Assembly: GCA_027017165.1 (NCBI GenBank)
Contig: JALURF010000022.1
Coordinates: forward strand, 8,806 to 17,222
Reading direction: 5' to 3'
Length of the DNA: 8,417 nt
Source of the DNA: Thermofilaceae archaeon
GTDB taxonomy: Archaea > Thermoproteota > Thermoprotei > Thermofilales > B69-G16
The stretch's first letter is position 1, and every line of letters begins with the position of its first letter. Positions 1 to 6,925 of this stretch are shown here, one piece after another. The translations under genes were made by a program, and so were the position numbers. Under the pieces are notes generated by a model. That model did no database searches and was not told the DNA's origin. It was given only the letters and a program-made list of their open reading frames with translations.

Positions 1-1
1 C

Positions 2-247
2 GAGATGGCTGCTTCCGTAGCCAAACTGACCACTAAGGCGTGCTTTAAGATAAAGGAGTGGGAGAGGTATACTCTGATAGCCTCGGCTGCCCACGAATTG
101 ATGAGATATGCCGCTATACTGGCTGATGAAGCTAGGGAGATAGAGAAATACGGCGATACCCTGCTGAGAAAGCCGCACTCGGCTAAAGGCAAAATCCTCG
201 AGAAAACTAAACTGATAGAAAAACCTAAGGAAGCTGGCTCGCAATGA
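2..247 (+). CDS. mtd: F420-dependent methylene-H4MPT dehydrogenase, C-terminal part (5' end outside window)
   Basis: This is the last 81 codons of Mtd, the cytoplasmic enzyme that reversibly reduces methenyl-H4MPT to methylene-H4MPT with reduced coenzyme F420. The frame is open to the left edge, so the ATG at 5 is internal and not a start. The protein resembles the Mtd C-terminus as I recall it from Methanopyrus: an ERY...ASAAHELMR segment (about codons 21-35), then LADEAREIEK, and a closing LLRKPHSAKGKILEK-type tail. Family members are about 275-285 residues, so roughly 70% of the gene is missing. Its TGA overlaps the ATG of the next gene (ATGA, 244-247), so it is co-transcribed and probably translationally coupled with the Fwd genes. 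Identification is by remembered family sequence, not by a search. Confidence 0.85.
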   Translation, partial: EMAASVAKLTTKACFKIKEWERYTLIASAAHELMRYAAILADEAREIEKYGDTLLRKPHSAKGKILEKTKLIEKPKEAGSQ

Positions 248-1965
248 CGAGCCTAAAGCTAACCCTGGTCACGGGGAGGAGTCTAAACCAGGGAAGATGG
301 ATCGACGTCGGCAAGCTCACTAAAGGCTACTATGAGAGCGTTGCTCTAGTAGAGCTCGACCCTGAGGATTTCGAAAAGCTAGGGCTTAAAGAAGGAGACC
401 GCGTGAAAGTTGAGTCGAAGTACGGCAGTGTCGTGGTTAAAGCTGTAAAATCGAGGAGGAGACATCCCGGAATAGCATTTATACCGATGGGGCCGTGGGC
501 TAACCAAGTAATAAACCCCGACACCTACGGCTCGGGAATGCCCACCCTTAAAGGAATAGAAGTATCAATTTCAAAAACCTCTGAAGAAATACCCGATTTC
601 AAAAAACTCTTTCCACAAATCTTCCAACCGGAGAGCACGGGAGATCCTCCAGAATCAGCCACTGGTGAGACTAAGATAGTTAAAGACGTTGTTTGCAGCT
701 TCTGCGGCTGTTTATGTGATGATTTAGAAGTTGAAGTAGCCGGAAATAGGATAGTAAAGGTTGGAAAAGCCTGTGCACTAGGAGTTTCTAAAATACTTCA
801 TGCGAGAGAAAACAGGATACTCCACCCATACGTGAGGAATAACGGAGAACTTGAAAGGGTCGATTTAAAAACCGCTATTAGAAAAGCGGCTAAAATCTTA
901 GTAGAGGCTAAATACCCACTACTCTACGGGTGGAGCAACACCACGACGGAGGCTATAAGAGTAGGACTAGAACTGGCTGAATATCTCGGCGGGTGCTTCG
1001 ATAACACGAGCGTAATATGTCACGGCCCAACCATACTAGGAGTGCAGGAAGTAGGCTATGTAACTTCAACTCTCGGTCAGGTTAGGAATCACGCCGATTT
1101 GATAATATTCTGGGGCTGTAACCCGCTTAACGCTCATCCGAGGCACTTAAATCGATATAGCGCCCTTGCCAAGGGGATATACGCGAAATCTAGAAAAGAT
1201 AGGAAAGTCGTGGTCATAGACGTTAGAGAGACTGATACCGCTAAAATGGCGGATTTCTTCATAAAAATTGAGCCCAATAGAGACTACGAACTAGCTTCAG
1301 CTCTAAGGATGATAGTTAAGGGATACGATATAGAATTCGAAAAAGTAGCTGGCGTAGAAGTAGAGAAAATTAAGAAACTGGCCGAAATGATGATGTCCGC
1401 CAAATTCGGCGTGCTCTTCTACGGACTCGGCGTGACGATGACCTTGGGCAAGGGCAGGAATATAGAGGAGATGCTACGCCTCGCCCAGGATTTAAACGAG
1501 TGGACTAAATTCGTCGTACTGCCTATGAGAGGACACTACAACGTAGTAGGCGCGAACCAAGCCTCAGCCTGGACTACCGGCTACGCCTTCGCCGTAGACT
1601 TTAGAAGAGGATATCCTAGACACTACCCAGGCGCAACCTCAGCTCCTGACCTTTTGAATAACGGCGATGTAGACGCCGCTTTGATAGTAGCTTCCGATCC
1701 AGTAGCCCACTTCCCGGCTAAAGCCGTTAAAAACCTGCTTAAAATACCATTAATAACTATTGATCCGAAGTGGAGTTTAACGGCAGCCGTATCCACTGTG
1801 GTCATACCCTCAGCCGTGGCCGGGGTAGAGGTTGAAGGCACGGCCTATAGAATGGATAAAGTAGCGCTTAGGCTCAAAAAACTGGTCGAGCCGCCTGAAG
1901 GAGTGCTCAGCGATGAGGAAATTCTCAACATGTTGCTTGAAGAAGTTAAGAAATTGTGTAGGTGA
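244..1965 (+). CDS. fwdB: Formylmethanofuran dehydrogenase, fused subunits D and B (FwdD-FwdB)
   Basis: This chain is the catalytic part of the W/Mo enzyme that reduces CO2 to formate for attachment to methanofuran. Residues 1 to about 125 are FwdD, the molybdopterin-dinucleotide-binding beta-barrel, with the family motif FIPMGPWAN at 79-87. Residues 126-146 are a Pro/Ser/Thr/Glu-rich linker. Residues 147-573 are FwdB. Its N-terminus carries a [4Fe-4S] motif at C151, C154 and C158 with C177 as fourth ligand, plus an extra C156. Cys259 in VICHGPT matches the metal-ligating cysteine and is encoded by TGT, so this is not a selenocysteine form. FwdD is usually about 130 and FwdB about 430 residues, so both are full length. 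No in-frame Met lies between M99 and C151, which argues for one polypeptide. The start overlaps the mtd stop; AAGGAAG near 227-233 is a weak, distant SD. Confidence 0.92.
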   Translation: MTSLKLTLVTGRSLNQGRWIDVGKLTKGYYESVALVELDPEDFEKLGLKEGDRVKVESKYGSVVVKAVKSRRRHPGIAFIPMGPWANQVINPDTYGSGMPTLKGIEVSISKTSEEIPDFKKLFPQIFQPESTGDPPESATGETKIVKDVVCSFCGCLCDDLEVEVAGNRIVKVGKACALGVSKILHARENRILHPYVRNNGELERVDLKTAIRKAAKILVEAKYPLLYGWSNTTTEAIRVGLELAEYLGGCFDNTSVICHGPTILGVQEVGYVTSTLGQVRNHADLIIFWGCNPLNAHPRHLNRYSALAKGIYAKSRKDRKVVVIDVRETDTAKMADFFIKIEPNRDYELASALRMIVKGYDIEFEKVAGVEVEKIKKLAEMMMSAKFGVLFYGLGVTMTLGKGRNIEEMLRLAQDLNEWTKFVVLPMRGHYNVVGANQASAWTTGYAFAVDFRRGYPRHYPGATSAPDLLNNGDVDAALIVASDPVAHFPAKAVKNLLKIPLITIDPKWSLTAAVSTVVIPSAVAGVEVEGTAYRMDKVALRLKKLVEPPEGVLSDEEILNMLLEEVKKLCR

Positions 1966-1970
1966 GAATT

Positions 1971-3665
1971 ATGGAGTTGTTAATTAAGAATGGCTTTGTC
2001 TACGATCCTCTTAACGGGATTAATGGAGAAGTCCTGGACATAGGAGTAAAAAATGGGAAAATAGTAGACCCGAGCGAAATAGACGTTTCCAAAGCTAAAA
2101 TCATAGAGGCTAAAGGCAAAGTAGTAATGCCCGGCGGCATAGACATGCACACCCACATAGCCGGGCCTAAGGTAAACGCCGGAAGAGTTATGATGCCCGG
2201 CGACCACTACACAAGCTTCATGAAGCTGGCTAAAGGAGTTCATAGATCCGGAACTGGTAAAAGAACTCCATCCACGTTCTTGGCTGGCTATAGGTATGCT
2301 AGAATGGGCTGGACCACCGTCGCCGAGCCAGCATCCCCTCCATTGAAGACTAGGCATACTCACGAAGAGCTTAACGATGTGCCCATGCTCGATAAGCTCT
2401 GCTTCTTACTCTTAGACTCGAACAGGATACTACTGGAATATCTAAGCCAGGGAGATTTGCACAAGTTTAAGCACGCTATTATGTGGCTTTTAGAAGCTAT
2501 GAAGTGCTACGCTATAAAACTCGTAGACCCAGGCGTCGCGGTGCCGTGGAGCTGGGGCAAGGGATACGGAATGGATTTCGACGATCAGATAGAACCCTAC
2601 GGCTTAACTCCCCGCGAGATAGTGGTTAATCACGCTAAGGTAAACGAGGAGTTAAAACTCCCGCATACTATCCACGTCCACTGTAATAAGCTCGGAATAC
2701 CGGGAAACTACGAGACAACTCTTAAAACTATGGATGCGGTCTCCGGAATAGCACAAGACGACTTTTCGATACACGTAACTCACGTCCAGTTTAACAGCTA
2801 TATGGGCGACTCCTGGTTCGACCTTAGATCCGGCAGCGAGAAGATAGCTGACTACGTTAATAAGCATAGCCATGTAAGCCTGGACGTGGGGCAGATAGAC
2901 TTCGGCACAGCCATAACGATGACCGCTGACGCGCCTTTCGAATTCGCCCTATATCACCTAGCGAGATGGAAGTGGGCTGGCGCGGAAGTCGAGAACGAAG
3001 CGGCGGCTGGTATAGTCCCCTTCAAATACAAGAAGAAAAACATGGTAAACACCATACAGTGGTGTATAGGATTAGAAGTTATGCTCCTCGTTGAGGACCC
3101 CTGGAAGGTGATATTGAGCACCGATCACCCGAATGGAGCTCCGTTTACTCGCTACCCGAAGCTCATAGCTCTACTTATGAGTAAAAAGTACAGAGAGGAG
3201 ATTATGAAAAAGCTTAGCAGGAAAGGCTTGAAGAGATCGGTATTGCCGAGTATAGATAGGGAATATACTTTATATGACGTAGCGATAGTGACGAGAGCGG
3301 CTCCCGCAAAGCTACTAGGTATTCACGAGTTTAAGGGACACCTGGGCATGGGCGCAGATGCCGATATAGCGATCTACGACCTAAACCCGGAAGAGGTAGA
3401 TTTCTCGAAAGACTACGTAAAGGTCAAGGAGGCTTTCGGCAAGACATTATACACTATAAAGGGCGGAGAAATCGTGGTTAAAGATGGAGAAGTTGTGAAA
3501 GAGGTATTCGGCGAGACTATAGCAGTCAAGTTTAAAGAGAGGCCTGACCCGGAGGTCGTGAGGGATATGGAAGCTAAATTCAGGAAGTACTATACGATCA
3601 GCTTCTCTAACTACGCTATTCACGATGGGGAGATTAGAAAGCTAAAATACATGACCTGTGGGTGA
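1971..3665 (+). CDS. fwdA: Formylmethanofuran dehydrogenase subunit A (amidohydrolase-type)
   Basis: FwdA is the binuclear-zinc amidohydrolase subunit that condenses formate, delivered from the FwdB active site through an internal channel, with methanofuran. In the 564-residue product the expected ligands are visible: HTH at H60/H62 after the first beta strands, a carboxylysine candidate K183 in YAIKLVDPG, histidines in HVHCNK (H235, H237) and HVTHVQ (H268, H271), and D385 in STDHPNGAPF. Length is normal for the family (about 570). I chose ATG 1971 because MELLIKNGFVYDPLNG matches the usual FwdA N-terminus and GGTGA at 1961-1965 sits 5 nt upstream. A GTG at 1962 overlapping the fwdB stop would add only three residues. 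Loss of any listed ligand would have suggested a dihydroorotase or hydantoinase paralogue; none is lost. Confidence 0.95.
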   Translation: MELLIKNGFVYDPLNGINGEVLDIGVKNGKIVDPSEIDVSKAKIIEAKGKVVMPGGIDMHTHIAGPKVNAGRVMMPGDHYTSFMKLAKGVHRSGTGKRTPSTFLAGYRYARMGWTTVAEPASPPLKTRHTHEELNDVPMLDKLCFLLLDSNRILLEYLSQGDLHKFKHAIMWLLEAMKCYAIKLVDPGVAVPWSWGKGYGMDFDDQIEPYGLTPREIVVNHAKVNEELKLPHTIHVHCNKLGIPGNYETTLKTMDAVSGIAQDDFSIHVTHVQFNSYMGDSWFDLRSGSEKIADYVNKHSHVSLDVGQIDFGTAITMTADAPFEFALYHLARWKWAGAEVENEAAAGIVPFKYKKKNMVNTIQWCIGLEVMLLVEDPWKVILSTDHPNGAPFTRYPKLIALLMSKKYREEIMKKLSRKGLKRSVLPSIDREYTLYDVAIVTRAAPAKLLGIHEFKGHLGMGADADIAIYDLNPEEVDFSKDYVKVKEAFGKTLYTIKGGEIVVKDGEVVKEVFGETIAVKFKERPDPEVVRDMEAKFRKYYTISFSNYAIHDGEIRKLKYMTCG

Positions 3666-3670
3666 TGGTT

Positions 3671-4522
3671 ATGGGTAGGCGTTTCATATTAAGACCGGTA
3701 AAGGAATTCTCAGTGCCCGTAGAAGCCGAGAAGATAAAGCCCGATGTATTCGCCGGAAAGAGTCTAGAAGAACTAAAAGGCCTAACAATGTACGAGGGTA
3801 ATAGAAAGTGTAGGCTGGAGGAGTTGTTCCATATAGAAGAGGAAGAAGTAGAAGGCGATAACGTAGAAATATTTCTCGAGGGCGATTTCGGGAAGGTATG
3901 GAGAATAGGAGAAGGCATGACTTTCGGCGAGATAGTGATAAATGGGAACTGTGGACACTTCACCGGCTATGGAATGAAAGGAGGAAAAATAACGATTAAG
4001 GGAAATGCGGGCTCGTGGCTCGGCGGAGAGATGAAAGGCGGAACTATAGAAGTTTTTGGAAACGCAGGCGATCACGTGGGAGCGGTCCTGCGGGGATTAA
4101 AGAAAAATAGAGGGATGAAAGGAGGAATTATAATAATTCATGGAAACGCCGGAGCAGAAGTAGGAGCTAAAATGTCTAAAGGCTTTATAGCTATAGGCGG
4201 GAACTGCGGCGTACTACCAGGTCTATATATGTCGGGTGGAACTATTCTTATAAGAGGAGATTGCCAAGGCAAAGCTGGAGCTAGAATGAGCGGCGGCAAA
4301 ATAATAATATGCGGCAATGCCGGTGGAGTACTGCCCACCTTCTATATTGACTCTATAGTGCCCAAAGTTAAAGCGAAAAAGGAGAAAATAGAAGGACCGT
4401 TCTACCTATTTCTAGGAGATGTCCTAGAGGATATTAAGTGTATGGGCAGACTATTTATTAATGTTGATAAAAACCCCGAATTAGTTAAGGTTAAAGAATT
4501 ATTGGGAGGTGAAGTTGAATGA
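3671..4522 (+). CDS. fwdC: Formylmethanofuran dehydrogenase subunit C (beta-helix subunit)
   Basis: FwdC is a structural subunit related to the C-terminal beta-helix of glutamate synthase large subunit. It packs against FwdA and FwdB/D in the Fwd complex. The 283-residue product has at least seven tandem turns of about 18-24 residues with the pattern MxGGxIxIxGNAG, from residue 83 (MTFGEIVINGNCG) to about 218 (MSGGKIIICGNAG). The length matches FwdC (about 270). Three starts are possible: GTG 3662, ATG 3665 and ATG 3671. ATG 3671 is preferred because GGTGA at 3661-3665 lies 5 nt before it, the same geometry as fwdA. The TGA overlaps the mch start (ATGA, 4519-4522). The repeat alone could indicate a GltB-like protein, but position between fwdA and mch settles the assignment. 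Confidence 0.93.
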   Translation: MGRRFILRPVKEFSVPVEAEKIKPDVFAGKSLEELKGLTMYEGNRKCRLEELFHIEEEEVEGDNVEIFLEGDFGKVWRIGEGMTFGEIVINGNCGHFTGYGMKGGKITIKGNAGSWLGGEMKGGTIEVFGNAGDHVGAVLRGLKKNRGMKGGIIIIHGNAGAEVGAKMSKGFIAIGGNCGVLPGLYMSGGTILIRGDCQGKAGARMSGGKIIICGNAGGVLPTFYIDSIVPKVKAKKEKIEGPFYLFLGDVLEDIKCMGRLFINVDKNPELVKVKELLGGEVE

Positions 4523-5472
4523 TAAGTTTGAACAAATTAGCTCTAAAAGTAGTAGACGAGATTATAGAAAAGAAGGATATTCTGAGAGTTGAAGTCTTAA
4601 AAGCAGAGAACGGCGCCACCATCATAGACTGTGGCGTGAAGGCGGAGGGCGGCTACGAGGCTGGAATATACTTAGCGCAAGTGTGCTTAGCAGGGCTTGC
4701 TAGGATAACTCTACATCACAGAGAGTACGGTGACGTAGTGCTCCCGGTGATAGATCAGTTCATAGAACATCCGGTGTTAGCTTGTATGGCTTCTCAATAC
4801 GCCGGGTGGAGAATCAGCCATGAAAAATACTTCGCTATGGGATCAGGACCAGCAAGAGCTCTAGCTAAGAAGCCTAAAAAATTGTATAAAGAAATCGGAT
4901 ATGAGGATGATTCAGATGAGGCGGTGCTGGTTTTAGAGGCTTCAAAACTGCCGAATACCGATGTTTTAAATATAATAGCTGAGAAATGCGGGGTAACTCC
5001 GAATAACCTGTACGTATTGGTGGCATCCACCAGCAGTATAGCGGGGTCTATACAGATAAGCTGTAGAATAGCCGAAACCGGCATACACAGGCTACACACA
5101 CTACATTTCCCCCTAGATAAGATAATTAGCGCCGCTGGCGTCTGCCCTATAGCTCCAGTACACCCAGACCCGACGATAATGATGGGTAGGACCAATGACG
5201 CGTTGATATACGCCGGCGAGACTTTTTACATAGTAGATTTCGAAAACGAAGACGAGCTGAGGGATTTCGTCGAGAAGGCACCGTCTTCTAAATCGCCTAG
5301 CTATGGGAAACCTTTCTTCGAGATATTTAAAGAAGCTAACTACGATTTCTACAAAATAGATCCCGGACTCTTCGCTCCCGCGAAAATAACAGTATACAAC
5401 ATAAAGACCGGAAACACGCTTACCGACGGCGAGGTAAATTTAGAAGTATTAAAGAAATCCTGGAAACTCTAA
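4519..5472 (+). CDS. mch: Methenyl-H4MPT cyclohydrolase
   Basis: Mch reversibly converts N5-formyl-H4MPT to N5,N10-methenyl-H4MPT in the cytoplasm, the step between the formyltransferase and Mtd. The 317 residues equal the family length. Family blocks are in order: ATIIDCGVKAEGGYEAG near the N-terminus, FAMGSGPARALA at 105-116, YEDDSDEAVLVLE, SCRIAETGI with R183 and E186 (positions reported as catalytic in the Archaeoglobus enzyme), MGRTNDALIY, and the closing FYKIDPGLFAPA. The SD is strong (GGAGGTGA, 4505-4512), 6 nt before the ATG and inside the end of fwdC. It is the last gene of the operon; a T6 run follows the stop at once. I first considered the formyltransferase Ftr, but the motifs are those of Mch. 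Confidence 0.96.
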   Translation: MISLNKLALKVVDEIIEKKDILRVEVLKAENGATIIDCGVKAEGGYEAGIYLAQVCLAGLARITLHHREYGDVVLPVIDQFIEHPVLACMASQYAGWRISHEKYFAMGSGPARALAKKPKKLYKEIGYEDDSDEAVLVLEASKLPNTDVLNIIAEKCGVTPNNLYVLVASTSSIAGSIQISCRIAETGIHRLHTLHFPLDKIISAAGVCPIAPVHPDPTIMMGRTNDALIYAGETFYIVDFENEDELRDFVEKAPSSKSPSYGKPFFEIFKEANYDFYKIDPGLFAPAKITVYNIKTGNTLTDGEVNLEVLKKSWKL

Positions 5473-5478
5473 TTTTTT
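5473..5478 (+). terminator. Poly-T tract after mch
   Basis: Six T residues begin one base after the mch stop codon. Archaeal RNA polymerase can stop at short U-runs without a hairpin, and no hairpin is visible here, so this may end the mtd-fwd-mch transcript. The run overlaps the stop codon of the opposing gene, so it also lies inside the end of that coding region. Support is sequence only. Confidence 0.45.
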
Positions 5479-6844
5479 ATGAAACTTCATACCTGCCCTG
5501 TAATCCCTTTACCACTTTTACAGAAGTCTTATAGAAGTATTTGCCAAACATCGAAGCCATTTTCAAAGCCACGTCTTTACATTCATCAATTAAATTCACT
5601 TTTTCTCGAGGATCTTTAATTAAATTATATAGTTCATCCGGTCGTCCTTCAGGTCTATGAATGTAGCTCCACTCTCTCGTTCTAATACACCTATCTTCTC
5701 CTTCGTGATAACCTATAATCACTGCCTTCCTATGTTCCTCTTTCTCACCGGTTAATACTTTGGTAAAGCTCTTACCCTGCATTGTCTTAGCGTTATTCTC
5801 TAATCCTAAAAACTCTAAAACAGTGGGTAGTACGTCGGGGAACTGGATTAAAGCATCGACAACTCTATGCTCACAATCAGGATAATACACCATGAAGGGA
5901 ATTTTAAGCAGTTCACTGTACATTCTATCTGGACCTTTCAGAAATTTGCCGTGATCAGCTAAGGGATGGCCATGATCGGCCGTTAATATTATTAAAGAGT
6001 CGTTAAAGTAGTCTAGCTCTTCAAGTCGTTTAAAAAGTACACCGAGCCAATAATCCACAAAGGATACCTCTCCAGCGTAAAGCCCCCTGATGTGTTTTAT
6101 CTCCTCATCGCTAGCCCAATTAGAGGCGTATCCGCCCATTGGAAGTATGAGCCGTGGACCCGTATAGCCGGGATCTGTATACGTGTCGAATCTTGGCGGC
6201 GGATCCCAAGGCTCATGAGGATCGAAAGAGTCGATCCATAGGAACACCCTATCGTGTACCCTATTCTCTTCAAGCCAGTCGATTGCCTCTAGCATGACTT
6301 TAGCCGGGAAATAGTCTTCTTCTTTCTCGAAGTGATCTGTATTTGCTAAATATTTCGCAACTAGCCTCCTCCACTCCTCCGGGTATTTCTCGTTTACATA
6401 ATCCTCAATATTCCTCTTAGGCGGAGAAGAGATGTATGCATCGTATTCTTGTCCTCTGATCCACTTGAACGAGTGGAAACCTCTATGGAAGTTCATATCG
6501 GGCTTAAAGAAGTGATAAGTATCGGTGATGAAGCCGTTTATAAACCCCTCTCTAGTCAGAATTTCAGCTATAGTTATGTCGAGGGGGGAGGGGAGAAGGG
6601 GACGCCATGGCCTGTGGGGAAGTGTAAACTGGCCGGTTACTAGCTCTGTTCTAACAGGTATGGTTGGGAGACCGCAGGGATATGTATTGATGAATACGAC
6701 GCTTTTTCGAGCGAAGCGGTCTATGTTGGGAGTTTCGCAAGGTTTTACTCCTCTAAATACGGGTTTTCCATTATTGTAGAAGCTTACGTGATCCTGTCTG
6801 AGACTATCGACAACTATTAGAAAAAAATTCTTTACCTCTTTCAT
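5477..6844 (-). CDS. Sulfatase-like hydrolase of the alkaline phosphatase superfamily with a Thr nucleophile
   Basis: The product has 455 residues, no signal peptide or membrane segment, and the layout of a sulfatase. D13 in LIVVDSLRQDH is an N-terminal metal ligand. The nucleophile region TIPVRTELVTGQ spans 61-72, DSFDPHEPWDPPPRFD surrounds H210, and TADHGH (D290, H291) followed by DHGK (H298, K300) is the second metal and anion site. Sulfatases need Cys or Ser in C-x-P-x-R for conversion to formylglycine; here the motif reads T61-x-P-x-R65. Thr is used by related phosphodiesterases and phosphatases, so a phosphoester or phosphonate substrate is more likely than a sulfate ester. The substrate is unknown. 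ATG 6844 has a GAGGT SD about 9 nt upstream. The gene converges on mch with only 4 bp between stops and has no visible link to C1 metabolism. Confidence 0.85.
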   Translation of the reverse strand: MKEVKNFFLIVVDSLRQDHVSFYNNGKPVFRGVKPCETPNIDRFARKSVVFINTYPCGLPTIPVRTELVTGQFTLPHRPWRPLLPSPLDITIAEILTREGFINGFITDTYHFFKPDMNFHRGFHSFKWIRGQEYDAYISSPPKRNIEDYVNEKYPEEWRRLVAKYLANTDHFEKEEDYFPAKVMLEAIDWLEENRVHDRVFLWIDSFDPHEPWDPPPRFDTYTDPGYTGPRLILPMGGYASNWASDEEIKHIRGLYAGEVSFVDYWLGVLFKRLEELDYFNDSLIILTADHGHPLADHGKFLKGPDRMYSELLKIPFMVYYPDCEHRVVDALIQFPDVLPTVLEFLGLENNAKTMQGKSFTKVLTGEKEEHRKAVIIGYHEGEDRCIRTREWSYIHRPEGRPDELYNLIKDPREKVNLIDECKDVALKMASMFGKYFYKTSVKVVKGLQGRYEVS

Positions 6845-6925
6845 AGCTTGTCTACCTCGTATAAAGAAAATTTGAAGTTCATAAGACTTATCTTTTAAGT
6901 AAGCGTAATCAACAGGGGGGCGTTA
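6845..6925. promoter_or_regulatory. Divergent promoter region with TAAG/CTTA repeats
   Basis: This 81-bp gap must hold promoters for both flanking genes. On the + strand TATAAAG at 6860-6866 is a TATA-like box that would place a start near 6888, before the GGGGGG SD at 6915-6920. On the - strand CTTAAAAG (6899-6892) could serve as TATA for the hydrolase, placing its start near 6869, upstream of its GAGGT SD. Between them lie ATAAG-A-CTTAT (6881-6891) and ACTTA-5nt-TAAGT (6886-6900), followed by another TAAG at 6900-6903. These overlapping inverted repeats could be an operator. Start sites are estimates from archaeal spacing rules. Confidence 0.5.

Noticed and set aside
5..247. Stand-alone 80-residue protein starting at ATG 5
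   Set aside because: The frame is open to the window edge and the sequence matches the C-terminus of the much longer Mtd.
330..524. Open frame on the - strand inside fwdDB, and similar ones at 1623-1841, 1980-2363, 2652-2873, 3634-3963, 3782-4075, 4138-4338 and 4794-5195
   Set aside because: All lie antisense to genes with clear family motifs, have no recognisable domain or SD, and show compositions expected of reverse-frame shadows.
1018..1020. Selenocysteine at the FwdB metal site
   Set aside because: The codon is TGT (Cys) and there is no in-frame TGA in the gene before its stop.
4519..5472. Formylmethanofuran:H4MPT formyltransferase (Ftr)
   Set aside because: Ftr is a natural partner after fwdC and has a similar size, but the FAMGSGPARALA, RIAETG and KIDPGLFAPA blocks belong to Mch.
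6662..6676. Classical formylglycine sulfatase motif starting at Cys57
   Set aside because: The sequence is C-G-L-P-T-I-P-V-R; Cys57 is four residues too early for C-x-P-x-R, and the register with the following ELVTGQ puts Thr61 at the nucleophile.
6449..6779. Two + strand frames inside the sulfatase-like gene
   Set aside because: They are antisense to the conserved N-terminal metal and nucleophile region of the hydrolase and resemble no protein family I know.
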